Positions 32,721 through 41,484 are shown, numbered from the stretch's first letter. The stretch: DNA of 42,108 nt from Desulfobulbaceae bacterium (GCA_024640625.1 JAHEER010000026.1:1-42108), one strand, 5' to 3'. The notes: generated by a model not told the origin, from the letters alone. Made by a program: numbers and translations.

Positions 32721-33740
32721 TCAGCGTCTGCTCAGTTCATGGACCGCATCTACCAGGATTCTGGCCTGTTCGGGCGGGGTGAACTGGTGGATGCCATGGC
32801 CGAGATTGAAGATATGGCCCTTGGCCTGGCTGGCGTCGTCGAGCAGCTGCTGGACCCGGGCCCGCAACTGTTTTTCTGGCAGCAGCAGGGCAAAGGGGTC
32901 GATATTGCCCTGCACGGCTCTATCGCCCACCCGGGCGATGGCATCGCCGATGTTGATGCGCCAGTCGAGGCCGATGACCTCGGCGCCGGAGCGGGCTGAA
33001 TAGTCGAGCAGGGTGGCGCCGTTGTTGGCAAAATAGATAAACGGCACCCCTGAGGGTTTGAGAGCCTTGATGATGCGTTTCACGTAGGGAAACGCATAGG
33101 CTTCAAAGTCGCGGGGCGCGAGTATGCCGGCCCAGGAATCGAACAGCTGCAGGGCCTGGGCCCCGGCCTCGGCCTGGGCCTTCAGGTAGTCGATGGTGGT
33201 GAGGGTGATCTTCTCCATCAGAGCGTGGAACAGCTCCGGGGCGGTGAACATCATTTTTTTCGTTTCCCAGAATACTTTCGATGATCCTCCTTCGATCAGA
33301 TAGGTGGCGCAGGTAAACGGAGCCCCGGCAAAACCTATGAGCGGCACTTTCAGCTCTTTCCTGAGCAGCCTGACGGTTTCCATTACAAAGCCCATGGTTT
33401 CGTGGGGATCGGGCACGATCAGCCGGTCCAGCGCTGCGTTATCACGGACGGTCTGGGGAAAAACGGGGCCTCTGCCTTCATGGAACTCCAGTTTGAGCCC
33501 CATCGCTTCCATGGGGATCAGAATATCCGAAAAGAGGATCGCCGCATCCATGCCAAAGATGTCGATGGGCTGCAGGGTCACTTCGACACAAAGCTCGGGT
33601 GACTTGCATAGTTCCAGAAAGGTGCGTCCGCGGCGGACTTTCTGATACTCGGGCAGATAGCGGCCTGCCTGGCGCATCACCCAGATCGGGGTGTAGTCGG
33701 TCGGTTCGCCTCTGCAGGCTTTCAGGAAGGTGTCGTTCAT
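32721..33740 (-). CDS. hemE: Uroporphyrinogen decarboxylase
   Basis: A 339-residue enzyme that removes four carboxyl groups from uroporphyrinogen III to give coproporphyrinogen III. The active-site opening MRQAGRYLPEYQ and the regions FSDILIPMEAMG, GFAGAPFTCATYLIEGG and FDSWAGIL are diagnostic. Length is normal. It is 17 bases downstream of the radical SAM gene ahbD. The pairing places it in a haem pathway that passes through coproporphyrin. Confidence 0.96.
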   Translation of the reverse strand: MNDTFLKACRGEPTDYTPIWVMRQAGRYLPEYQKVRRGRTFLELCKSPELCVEVTLQPIDIFGMDAAILFSDILIPMEAMGLKLEFHEGRGPVFPQTVRDNAALDRLIVPDPHETMGFVMETVRLLRKELKVPLIGFAGAPFTCATYLIEGGSSKVFWETKKMMFTAPELFHALMEKITLTTIDYLKAQAEAGAQALQLFDSWAGILAPRDFEAYAFPYVKRIIKALKPSGVPFIYFANNGATLLDYSARSGAEVIGLDWRINIGDAIARVGDRAVQGNIDPFALLLPEKQLRARVQQLLDDASQAKGHIFNLGHGIHQFTPPEQARILVDAVHELSRR

Positions 33741-33757
33741 GATTTAAGTGAAAGTTG

Positions 33758-34819
33758 TTATTTAATAAGCGTTCCAGGAGTATAGCTGCAGAACGGCTCT
33801 TGGGCCAGATAGTCGCCGGTCATTGCGTAGGCACGCGCCCGGCAGCCGCCGCAGACATTGACATATTCACAGCGTCCGCAATTGTCCTTGTAACTTTTGA
33901 AATCCCTAAGTTTCAGGAAAAGTTCAGAGTTTTCCCAGATTTCCTTGAAAGGTTGATCGTTGATGTTGCCGGCCGACTTGGGAAAATAACTGCAGGGCAG
34001 CACCTCACCGTCCACGTCTATCAGGCAGATGAGCTGGCCGGCCAGGCAGCCCTTGGAGCCGCCGGTGGAAAATTTCAGGTTGCGGCGCTTGAATTTTCCC
34101 CCCTCCTCCTTCGCTTTCTGGCGAACGATGCGATAATAATGGGGGGCGCAGGTCGGCCGCATGAGGATTTCCGTTTCCTGTTTCTCCACCTGGTAGTGCC
34201 ACTCGAGAATTTCGTCGTAGAGATCTTCCGGGATGAGCTCGTCCAGCACGTCCTCTCCCCGTCCGGTGGGAACGATCATGAACATGTACCAGGCGGTGGC
34301 CCCGAGATTTTTTACCAGCTTGAATATCTCGGGTATCTCATTTTTGTTGCGCACGGTGAAGGAGGAGTTGACCAGAAAGGGGATGTCGTGGCGGTTGAAA
34401 AGCTCAATGGCCTGCATGGTACCTTCAAAGGCCCCGGACTGGTTACGGAAATCGTCGTGGGTCTCTGCTCTGGCACCGTCGAGACTGAGAGACACCATCT
34501 TGATATCAGCATCCTTGATCCTGGTGCATACCGTTTCAGTCACCAGGGTCCCGTTGGTGGCCAAACACATGCGCAGTCCCTTGTCGGTACCGTAGCTGGC
34601 GATGTCGAAAATGTCCGGTCGCAGCAGCGGTTCACCCCCGGAAAGGACCATGACTGGATTGGCGTAGGAGCTGATATCGTCAAGAATGTGGGTGGCCTGC
34701 TCGAAGGAGAAATCGGGATGTCCTTGAACCTCGAGCTCGGACGAGGATCTGCAGTGTACGCACTTGAGATTACAGCGTCTGGTGGTTTCCCAGGCGATCC
34801 ATTTTGCTTCAAAATCCAT
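33758..34819 (-). CDS. ahbD: AhbD-type radical SAM haem b synthase
   Basis: A 353-residue radical SAM/SPASM-like protein. The cluster motif [10 protein letters not shown] (C16, C20, C23, Cx3Cx2C) follows an N-terminal WIAWETTR that is typical of the AhbD/AhbC/NirJ group. The [16 protein letters not shown] and [16 protein letters not shown] regions match haem b synthase (AhbD), which decarboxylates Fe-coproporphyrin III to haem. The C-terminal Cys set ([20 protein letters not shown] and [18 protein letters not shown]) binds auxiliary clusters. The AhbD assignment is favoured over AhbC by the C-terminus and the hemE neighbour, but both families are close. It leads the operon with hemE. Confidence 0.8.
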   Translation of the reverse strand: MDFEAKWIAWETTRRCNLKCVHCRSSSELEVQGHPDFSFEQATHILDDISSYANPVMVLSGGEPLLRPDIFDIASYGTDKGLRMCLATNGTLVTETVCTRIKDADIKMVSLSLDGARAETHDDFRNQSGAFEGTMQAIELFNRHDIPFLVNSSFTVRNKNEIPEIFKLVKNLGATAWYMFMIVPTGRGEDVLDELIPEDLYDEILEWHYQVEKQETEILMRPTCAPHYYRIVRQKAKEEGGKFKRRNLKFSTGGSKGCLAGQLICLIDVDGEVLPCSYFPKSAGNINDQPFKEIWENSELFLKLRDFKSYKDNCGRCEYVNVCGGCRARAYAMTGDYLAQEPFCSYTPGTLIK

Positions 34820-34838
34820 AATGTTGCTGCCTGCAAAG

Positions 34839-34853
34839 CTGAAACCGTTTCAG
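34839..34853 (-). promoter_or_regulatory. Palindromic site in the ahbD leader
   Basis: CTGAAA (34839-34844) pairs with TTTCAG (34848-34853) around CCG. It lies between the promoter candidate and the ahbD ATG. A small operator is possible, or a chance palindrome. Confidence 0.3.
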
Positions 34854-34930
34854 TTCCATCCTCGGAACGTCACCGCTTTCATCATTAAAAATTTAATTCA
34901 TTCCGTAGTTTTACCGTTGTCGGCGATGTA

Positions 34931-34958
34931 ACTATATTTCCTTTTCAAAGAACTTCAA
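34931..34958 (-). promoter_or_regulatory. Sigma70-type promoter for the ahbD-hemE operon
   Basis: On the minus strand TTGAAG (34958-34953), a 16-base spacer and TATAGT (34936-34931) fit a vegetative promoter about 110 bases before the ahbD ATG. No terminator separates ahbD, hemE, the HD gene and the YheT gene. Confidence 0.45.
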
Positions 34959-34977
34959 AGATAAATGTGGGAAGCTG

Positions 34978-35061
34978 GAGGCACAATACCTATCGTGTCC
35001 CCATAACCTTAAACTGGCCTTAACGAGTCGGCGAGAGTGGACACGATAGGTATTCTGTCCT
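34978..35061. repeat. REP-like inverted repeat element
   Basis: AATACCTATCGTGTCC (34985-35000) pairs perfectly with GGACACGATAGGTATT (35039-35054), and GAGG on the left and CCTC on the right extend the arms imperfectly. The 38 bases between include a TTAAACTGGCCTTAA partial palindrome. It lies between the divergent ahbD and hisD genes. It is like palindromic elements mobilised by REP-associated transposases, though no transposase is in the window. Confidence 0.65.
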
Positions 35062-35088
35062 CTCTGACTGAGCTGCTGCCGGTTATGC

Positions 35089-35117
35089 TTTCAAATCGTT
35101 GACAAATGGCGTATAAT
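35089..35117 (+). promoter_or_regulatory. Weak promoter candidate for hisD
   Basis: A perfect TATAAT (35112-35117) lies about 63 bases upstream of hisD. The best -35 is TTTCAA (35089-35094) with a 17-base spacer. A TTGACA at 35099 sits only seven bases from the TATAAT and cannot serve with it. Confidence 0.35.
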
Positions 35118-35180
35118 GGCCAGCCGTGTCGCTGCCCTGGGTGGCGTTGAAAGGAAAAATATAGCTGTTTTGTAAAAGAT

Positions 35181-36491
35181 ATGATTGTAAAAGCATTACA
35201 CGCCAAGAGTCCCGAAGGCCAGGAGGCAATAGCGGCGCTGCTGGCCAGATTTGAGGCCGGCGACGAATCCTGTGCCAAGGCGGTGACCGAGATCATCGAG
35301 GCGGTCAGAGCCGGCGGCGATGAAGCAGTACTGTCCTATGCCAGAAAATTCGATTCACCTGGCCTTGAGCTGAACTCGCTGGCGGTCTCCTCGAAGGAAC
35401 TGGCCAGGGCGTACGAGCTCGTCGATCAGGACTTTCTGTCGACCCTGGATGTGGCGATCGAGCGGATCGAAGGATTTCATCAGCGGGAAATGGAAGATTC
35501 CTGGCTGCAGACCCGCGATGACGGAACCGTCGTTGGCCGCCTGGTTCGGCCGGTCGACAGTTGCGGGCTCTATGTTCCCGGAGGACGGAGCGGCTCGACA
35601 CCGCTGGTATCGTCGGTACTGATGAATGGCATTCCAGCCCTCATCGCCGGGGTGCAGCAGCGGGTCATGGTCACCCCTCCCGGGAGCAATAGCGAAGTGA
35701 GTCCCTATCTGCTGGTCGCAGCTCAGGAAATCGGCGTTACCGAAATATACAAAGTGGGATCCGCCTGGGCGATAGCAGCCCTCGCTTATGGAACGCCGAC
35801 CATACCGGCGGTGGATGTCATTGTCGGACCCGGTAATCAATACGTGGCCGAGGCCAAACGGCAGGTCTCCGGCCTTGTTCGTATCGACATGATTGCCGGT
35901 CCCTCGGAGGTGCTGATCGTTACCGATGCCGGTGCAGACCCCACCCATATTGCCGCCGATATGCTTGCCCAGGCTGAACATGATCCCCAGGCCCTGGCGG
36001 TGGTGGTGACCACCGATGCCACCCAGCCTGAACGGATCCAGGCGGCGCTGGCGCAGCAGCTGCCCAGGCTGGAAAGAGAAGAGATCGCCGGGCAGGCGCT
36101 GGGCGACAAGGGCAGGATAATTGTGGTGGATTCCCTCGAAGAGGCGATCGATCTGGCCAACCAGACGGCCTTCGAGCACCTGGAGTTGATGATCGATGAT
36201 CCCTGGGCACAGCTGCCCTTTGTGCGGCACGCGGGTGCCATTTTCCTGGGCGGCTACACGCCGGAAGCGGCCGGTGATTACCTGGCAGGTCCCAACCATG
36301 TCCTGCCCACCATGGGGACGGCACGGTTTGCCTCGGCACTCGGGGTCGAGACCTTCCTCAAGAAAAGCTCCATCATTTCCTATTCGAAAGCCGGACTTGC
36401 GGGAGACGCCGAGCACATCAAGACCCTGGCCAGGCTGGAAGGACTGACTGCCCATGCCGCCTCGGTCAGCAGCAGATTCCCGCAGGAGTAG
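35181..36491 (+). CDS. hisD: Histidinol dehydrogenase
   Basis: A 436-residue zinc enzyme that oxidises histidinol to histidine in two NAD-dependent steps. Typical motifs are RLVRPVDSCGLYVPGG, DVIVGPGNQYVAEAK and MIAGPSEVLIVTD, then ADMLAQAEHDPQA with the zinc-ligand and catalytic residues, and AFEHLELMIDDP with the catalytic Glu-His pair. It starts at ATG 35181 with no strong ribosome binding site. It is followed by rsmG 24 bases on. Its position apart from the other his genes is normal in many genomes. Confidence 0.96.
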   Translation: MIVKALHAKSPEGQEAIAALLARFEAGDESCAKAVTEIIEAVRAGGDEAVLSYARKFDSPGLELNSLAVSSKELARAYELVDQDFLSTLDVAIERIEGFHQREMEDSWLQTRDDGTVVGRLVRPVDSCGLYVPGGRSGSTPLVSSVLMNGIPALIAGVQQRVMVTPPGSNSEVSPYLLVAAQEIGVTEIYKVGSAWAIAALAYGTPTIPAVDVIVGPGNQYVAEAKRQVSGLVRIDMIAGPSEVLIVTDAGADPTHIAADMLAQAEHDPQALAVVVTTDATQPERIQAALAQQLPRLEREEIAGQALGDKGRIIVVDSLEEAIDLANQTAFEHLELMIDDPWAQLPFVRHAGAIFLGGYTPEAAGDYLAGPNHVLPTMGTARFASALGVETFLKKSSIISYSKAGLAGDAEHIKTLARLEGLTAHAASVSSRFPQE

Positions 36492-36515
36492 CAGCCCCGC
36501 ATCCCGGGGAGAACC

Positions 36516-37220
36516 ATGGAATTCAAACGCTTCGATGCGCTGCTGCAAAAAGGTGCTGATGAGCTTGCTGTTGAGATCGGTGACCAGCAGTCGGGCCGGC
36601 TTTACGACTACTTTTCGGAGTTGAAACGCTGGTCCAGGAAGGTGAATCTGATCTCCAGAAACGCCTCCGACGAGGAGATAGTCGAAAAACATTTTCTCGA
36701 CTCACTGGTTCTTTTAGATTTGCTCCGGGAGCCGAACGCCAGTCTGCTTGACGTGGGCAGCGGTGCAGGATTTCCCGGGCTGGTGTGTAAAACGGCGCGT
36801 CCGGGATTGCCAGTAGCCCTGGTTGAGCCGCGGCTCAAACGGGTGTCGTTCCTGCGCCATATCTGCCGGTTGCTCGATTTGAGCGATGTCGAGGTGCATG
36901 GCCGCAGGCTGGAAGAAGGCATCATCGAGGGTGAGTCTGCCTTCACCTGGGTGGTCAGCAGGGCAGTGGCGGAGATCGGCGATTTTCTCGCCCTCTGTGG
37001 GCGCTTCAGAGAATATGGATCGTCGGTTGTCTGCATGAAAGGTCCGGGCTATCTGGAAGAGCTTGACGCCATATCAGAGGCAGAGGAAGGCTGGTATTTG
37101 GCTGATACGAAAAAGTACCGGCTTCCTTGCTCCGGGGCGCAGCGAGCGCTGCTCGTCTTTAAAGGGGTGCAGGCGCCGACTAATCATAGCGACACATCAG
37201 CGCAGGAAAAAGAAAAGTAG
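36516..37220 (+). CDS. rsmG: 16S rRNA (guanine-527-N7) methyltransferase
   Basis: A 234-residue methyltransferase that modifies G527 of 16S rRNA using S-adenosylmethionine. The SAM-binding motif LLDVGSGAGFPGLV and the opening SRKVNLISRNASDEEIVEKHFLDSL are typical of RsmG. The C-terminus is extended by about 20 polar residues. It lies 24 bases after hisD and 5 bases before the PRPP synthetase gene, so the three are probably one operon. Confidence 0.95.
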   Translation: MEFKRFDALLQKGADELAVEIGDQQSGRLYDYFSELKRWSRKVNLISRNASDEEIVEKHFLDSLVLLDLLREPNASLLDVGSGAGFPGLVCKTARPGLPVALVEPRLKRVSFLRHICRLLDLSDVEVHGRRLEEGIIEGESAFTWVVSRAVAEIGDFLALCGRFREYGSSVVCMKGPGYLEELDAISEAEEGWYLADTKKYRLPCSGAQRALLVFKGVQAPTNHSDTSAQEKEK

Positions 37221-37225
37221 AATCG

Positions 37226-38170
37226 ATGAAGGCACACAACCTGGTACTGGTAGCCAACGAAGCTTCGACCCCCCTGGCTCGAAAAGTTGCCGATCTTCTG
37301 GGCGTCGAATTTTCCGAAATGATCCGCAAGCGGTTTGCCGACGGCGAGCGCTATCACGCCTTTCCGACCAGAATAGCCGAGAAAGCGCTGGTGATCATCG
37401 GGGCGACCCACAACGATTCCTCCCACCAGGAAGTACTCGACCTGATCCAGGGCGGCCGCTACTGGAATGCCGCATCGATCAACGTGGTGATCCCCTTTCT
37501 GGGCTATTCGACCATGGAGCGGGCCAAACCCGACAGTCTCGAAATTCCCAAGGGAATCACCAGGACCAGGCAGATTTTCCGGGCCCGGCCCGATTTCGTG
37601 GCCTTCATCGACCTGCATTCAGAGGCGGTGCTGCACGCCCACACGGGTGAGATCAGAACCAAGCATATCTGGACCGATCGGCTGGTGGTGGAAAAGGTCC
37701 GCTCACTCGGGCTGGAAAATTTTGTCCTGGTGTCTCCCGACTATGGGTTCTCCAAACGGGTGGCCCGGCTGGCGAGCCTGCTCAACTGCCCTCACACGGC
37801 GGCCGACAAAGACCGATACGATACCGACGAGACCATAGTCGGGCAGATATCATCAGTGGTCAAGGATCGCACCGCCATTGTCTGCGACGATATGATCCGC
37901 ACCGGCGGGTCGATAGTTCAGACGGCGAATCGCTGCTTCGATGCCGGTGCCAGAGAGGTTTACGTGCTGGCCACCCACCTGGTGCTGGCCGGAGACGCCC
38001 GGCACAAATTCGAGCAGGGCAGAATCGTCAGGGTAATCGGCTCAGACAGTTATCCCGCTGTCGAGCCCGACCACCTGGTGGACGTCTATTCGGTCGCACC
38101 GCTCATCAAGAAAGCTATAAAGTCCCACCTCATTTCACCGGTTGATCAAGCGAGGGAATTCAGCAGCTGA
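37226..38170 (+). CDS. prs: Divergent ribose-phosphate pyrophosphokinase
   Basis: A 314-residue protein with the two-domain phosphoribosyltransferase fold of PRPP synthetase, which makes PRPP from ribose 5-phosphate and ATP. The PRPP-binding loop IVCDDMIRTGGSIV is present. The catalytic lysine loop reads AADKDRY where canonical enzymes have DKRR: Lys and the second Arg remain, one Arg is Asp. The ATP-contact loop normally containing GYARQDRR reads GYSTMERA. FIDLHSE and RFADGER are conserved. The symbol prs is used for the family; the divergence leaves activity to be shown. Confidence 0.8.
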   Translation: MKAHNLVLVANEASTPLARKVADLLGVEFSEMIRKRFADGERYHAFPTRIAEKALVIIGATHNDSSHQEVLDLIQGGRYWNAASINVVIPFLGYSTMERAKPDSLEIPKGITRTRQIFRARPDFVAFIDLHSEAVLHAHTGEIRTKHIWTDRLVVEKVRSLGLENFVLVSPDYGFSKRVARLASLLNCPHTAADKDRYDTDETIVGQISSVVKDRTAIVCDDMIRTGGSIVQTANRCFDAGAREVYVLATHLVLAGDARHKFEQGRIVRVIGSDSYPAVEPDHLVDVYSVAPLIKKAIKSHLISPVDQAREFSS

Positions 38171-38201
38171 GACAGCAGGGTCCGGTTGAATCAAGAGCAC
38201 G

Positions 38202-40847
38202 ATGAAGCACGAACTAATTCGTCAATACCTCAGGCATACGGTGCTATTCAAGCACCTTAGTTCCCAGCAGCTTGACACCATCATCGACAATGTCACCGTG
38301 CGGCACGTGGCTGAAGGCGATATCGTCCATCGCAAGGGTGATACGGCGGATACGTTTTACGTGGTTGCTGTGGGCGAGATGGAACTGCTCATGGAAGGTG
38401 ACGACGGGATCAATGCAATAGTCGGTAGAGTTGGTCCCAGTGGGCATTTCGGCGAAACCTCCCTGCTTACCAACAAGCCCCAGTCACTGACCATACGCTC
38501 GCTCTGCGATTCGGTGCTGCTCTGCTTCACTGACCGTTTTTTCCGGCGCCTGCTGGCCGAGTTCCGGGTCGTTCAGGAGCAGATAGAAGCGGCCCTGGCG
38601 GAGCGGCTGCGGTTGTCCTTCCAGAACCGGTCATCGGCTCTTCAGGCCTGCGATATCTCGACCCGTGAAGAAATCCGCATAGTCGATATGATGCCCCTTA
38701 ACGGGGATAATGGAGAAACCGATGAGGCCGGCAGCAAGGAACGGATAATGCGCTCCCAGTCGGCCAAAGAGATCCAGGCCGCCATTGAGCGTTTCTCCTC
38801 CATAGACGATCCAGTGCTTCTGACCGGAGAATCGGGAACCGGTCGCAGGCTGATCGCCAAACAGATTCACCTGCAGGGGAACCAGGCTCAAGGGCCCTAT
38901 ATCGAGATCGATGTACGAGATTTGAGCGCCGACGAACTCGCCAAAAAACTCTTTGGCGAGAGACACGATTTCTTTCCCTTCAGCCAGGTCAAGCAGACCG
39001 GCATACTAGAACAGTTCTGCCGGGGTACGGTGGTGTTCAGGCACTTTGATCAGCTGCCGCCGGCCGTGCAGGATAAAATCGCGGCTGCCGTACGCACCCT
39101 GTTTTTCACCCGGGAAGGAGGGGAGCGTGAAATCGCGTTTGCGGCCAGGCTGATATTTATCAGCGATCTTTCCATCGAGAAAATCAGAGAAGGTCAGCTG
39201 CTGACCCGAGATCTGGAAGAGATTCTGGCACCCCATTCATTTCCTGTGGCCCCGCTTCGCTTTCACAAAAGAGATATTCCTCACCTGGTCGATTATTACC
39301 TGCATCGGTTCGGCCGTGAATACGGCAAGAAATTACGGGCCGTCGCCCCCGAGACCCTTGGCATCCTGATGAATTACGACTGGCCGGGCAATCTGACCGA
39401 GTTGTCCACCGTGATACAGCGGGCGGTGATGCTGGCCAGAGACGATGAACTGCTGAGCGATCATATCCTGCTGGGGCTTCCCAAAAGTGAAGGGAAATGG
39501 GAATTCAACCTGCTGCGCCTCGGCTGGGTCCGCTCGCTGATCGAGAGCAGACTCTATCCGGCCCTGCCCAGCGCCGTGATAGGTGTCGTGCTGTTGGTGG
39601 CGGTGCTGACTCTGTTCTTCGGCCCCGAAGATCCGGAGAAGAATCTCGGCATCACCCTGAGCTGGGTGCTGGGCTGGCCGCTACTATTCTTCTCCTTCTT
39701 TTTTCTGGCCCGCACCTGGTGTTCGGTCTGTACGCTGGCCCTGCCGGGCACCCTGCTGCAGCGGCTGGTGAAACCCACCCGCTCAACCCCGGTGTTTTTG
39801 AAAAAATATTCAGGCTGGATCATGGCCTGGCTCTGCATCATCGTTCTCTGGGTCGAGATTGTCTGGAATGCTTATGAAAATCCGGTGCTGACCGGCTGGA
39901 TAATCCTGGCAGTGACCATCGGCTCGATACTGTTCAGCCTCTTCTTCAAGCGCAGGGCCTGGTGCCGCTACCTGTGCCCGCTGGGTGCCGTGAATGCCAT
40001 ATTCGCCATGCCTTCGATATTGGAAGTACGGTCCAACCGGCATCTCTGTTTGAATCGCTGCGAGGATCACGCCTGCTATGCCGGTGACCTGGAAACAGAG
40101 GGCTGCCCCATGTTTCGCCATCCCTTCATGGTCGACAACAACAGGGACTGCATCGTCTGCGGCAGATGCATGAAGCACTGCAACAAGCATTCGGTTCATC
40201 TCAATGTTCGCATGGCGCCCCAGGAACTCTGGGATATAGAGGCGCCGCGCCGGCCGGACAGCTTTCTGATCGTCTCGCTGGGCGCCATTTTCTTTCTCTT
40301 TGCCCTGCACACCGAGTTCTACGAGTTGATTTATTCCGCCCAACAGAGCTACCCCAGCCTGCTTGGCCGGGTGTCCTTCGCGCTGCTTGGCTCTGCGGTT
40401 TTCTTCGGTCTTATTTTTATATTTCAGGTCGGCTATTACCTGACGGTCAATTTGCAGGCCTATCTGACCAAAATTGACCGGGTTCTGATCCTGCGTTTGC
40501 TCGGCTACGGCTTTATTCCGATCATCCTGGGTGTTTATCTGGCGGTCTATTTCGAGATTTTTGTCTCCGAATCCTGGCGTCTGGCCGCCAATCTGCGTGC
40601 GATGTTCAGCCTGACCCCGGTGCGGGATGGAGCGCGACTGATCAGCCCCGATGCCTCTGCCCTGATTCAGGTTATCACTGTGGCCGGCGGTTTTCTTGCC
40701 TCGCTCTATGCGACCCATCGGATCATCGACCGGATCAAAGGCGGCGGAGTCGTTACCAGAGATCTGATCCTGCCCTACAGTCTGCTGTTTGGTTTTACCC
40801 TCCTCTTTGTTTTCTTCATGAAGACCTCAAAAATTATCTTTTTTTAA
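38202..40847 (+). CDS. cNMP-binding, degenerate sigma54-AAA and polytopic ferredoxin fusion
   Basis: An 881-residue single frame with three parts. Residues 10-140 form a CRP-like cyclic-nucleotide-binding fold (GHFGETSLLTNKPQSLTIR), lacking the Arg that usually binds the phosphate. Residues 185-430 are a sigma54-activator-type AAA+ domain: the Walker A GESGTGRR (209-216) has Arg for the Lys, the Walker B position (GTVVFRHFDQLP) has lost its acids, the GAFTGA loop is missing (FGERHDFFPF instead), and the conserved WPGNLTELSTVIQRAV (394-409) remains. From about 455 a NosR/NapH-like membrane region with CSVC (507, 510) and CRYLCP (588, 592) surrounds a ferredoxin-like pair: C616, C620, C625, C635 and C650, C653, C656, C660. 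No Fis-type DNA-binding domain is present. It follows prs by 31 bases. A membrane redox or electron-transfer role is inferred; regulator function is doubtful. Confidence 0.9.
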   Translation: MKHELIRQYLRHTVLFKHLSSQQLDTIIDNVTVRHVAEGDIVHRKGDTADTFYVVAVGEMELLMEGDDGINAIVGRVGPSGHFGETSLLTNKPQSLTIRSLCDSVLLCFTDRFFRRLLAEFRVVQEQIEAALAERLRLSFQNRSSALQACDISTREEIRIVDMMPLNGDNGETDEAGSKERIMRSQSAKEIQAAIERFSSIDDPVLLTGESGTGRRLIAKQIHLQGNQAQGPYIEIDVRDLSADELAKKLFGERHDFFPFSQVKQTGILEQFCRGTVVFRHFDQLPPAVQDKIAAAVRTLFFTREGGEREIAFAARLIFISDLSIEKIREGQLLTRDLEEILAPHSFPVAPLRFHKRDIPHLVDYYLHRFGREYGKKLRAVAPETLGILMNYDWPGNLTELSTVIQRAVMLARDDELLSDHILLGLPKSEGKWEFNLLRLGWVRSLIESRLYPALPSAVIGVVLLVAVLTLFFGPEDPEKNLGITLSWVLGWPLLFFSFFFLARTWCSVCTLALPGTLLQRLVKPTRSTPVFLKKYSGWIMAWLCIIVLWVEIVWNAYENPVLTGWIILAVTIGSILFSLFFKRRAWCRYLCPLGAVNAIFAMPSILEVRSNRHLCLNRCEDHACYAGDLETEGCPMFRHPFMVDNNRDCIVCGRCMKHCNKHSVHLNVRMAPQELWDIEAPRRPDSFLIVSLGAIFFLFALHTEFYELIYSAQQSYPSLLGRVSFALLGSAVFFGLIFIFQVGYYLTVNLQAYLTKIDRVLILRLLGYGFIPIILGVYLAVYFEIFVSESWRLAANLRAMFSLTPVRDGARLISPDASALIQVITVAGGFLASLYATHRIIDRIKGGGVVTRDLILPYSLLFGFTLLFVFFMKTSKIIFF

Positions 40848-40884
40848 GAGCGCCTAAAAGACAGTTTGTTAAAGTTGACCATGA

Positions 40885-40921
40885 GCGTCAGTCTCAGGTC
40901 AGACCAATTTATGACTGATGC
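40885..40921 (+). terminator. Weak hairpin after the fusion gene
   Basis: GCGTCAGTC (40885-40893) pairs with GACTGATGC (40913-40921) with one G-T wobble. No long T-tract follows, only CTTCTC, so termination is uncertain. Confidence 0.3.
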
Positions 40922-41360
40922 TTCTCAGGCTGCTGGTCAATGATTATTCTTTTTTATGGGGTTATAATTTGATAGGACTGGTTCGCCGTCTGATTGATTG
41001 GTGATTTTCTCGGAAAACGTTAGAAATTTTGATGATATCAGGTATAGTATGTTCCATGGAGTTGGATAGAGCGCCTTGCAGTGGTTTCTGCTCAGCAGTT
41101 CGGCGGAGTCCATTATGCTCGTAAGTGAGCGTAGTTTAGCGGAAGATGGCGTGATCATTGTTTTCTAGCCTTTTTATGGATAGGCCCTTGCTTACCTGTT
41201 TCGGCAGCGCCATTTATAGGCATTTGAAAGGTTTTGTTATTGTTGTTAGTATTCCTCGGTAATGAACAGCATGATCGGCAGCCAGCGGCCGGGGAGGGGA
41301 AAGAGCTGGATTTTCCGGTAAACGATAGTGGTCTTACCAGGACATATGATAATGAAAGAC
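40922..41360. other. Long gap with no convincing gene
   Basis: Between the fusion gene and the second TRAP receptor gene about 700 bases are non-coding. A 73-codon frame on the minus strand (about 40937-41158) has a low-complexity product and no visible family, so it was not called. Base composition here is visibly more AT-rich than in the neighbouring genes. Confidence 0.45.
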
Positions 41361-41377
41361 TGGCAATGAGATTGCCA
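41361..41377 (+). promoter_or_regulatory. Sigma54 (-24/-12) promoter candidate for the second TRAP operon
   Basis: TGGCAATGAGATTGCC carries GG (41362-41363), ten bases and GC (41374-41375), close to the TGGCAC-N5-TTGC consensus. The site is also a near-perfect palindrome (TGGCAAT, ATTGCCA). TRAP operons are often sigma54-controlled in proteobacteria. The leader to ATG 41549 would be about 160 bases. Confidence 0.45.
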
Positions 41378-41484
41378 CTGGCAGTATGACGAATTTTTTA
41401 TTTTCCAGAATCACGGCAGGGACTTTTACTGGATAGGGATTGTGCACCGATCGATCCTGCGGGAACGGGCGCTGTACATGGTGC

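Noticed and set aside
33755-34888. 377-codon plus-strand frame
   Set aside because: Exactly antisense to ahbD, whose product has all radical SAM motifs.
35355-36692. 445-codon minus-strand frame
   Set aside because: Antisense to hisD and rsmG; long because of strand codon bias, without a domain.
39810-40718. 302-codon minus-strand frame
   Set aside because: Antisense to the fusion gene; polar product with no domain.
40937-41158. 73-codon minus-strand frame
   Set aside because: Low-complexity product, no clear ribosome binding site, AT-rich gap.
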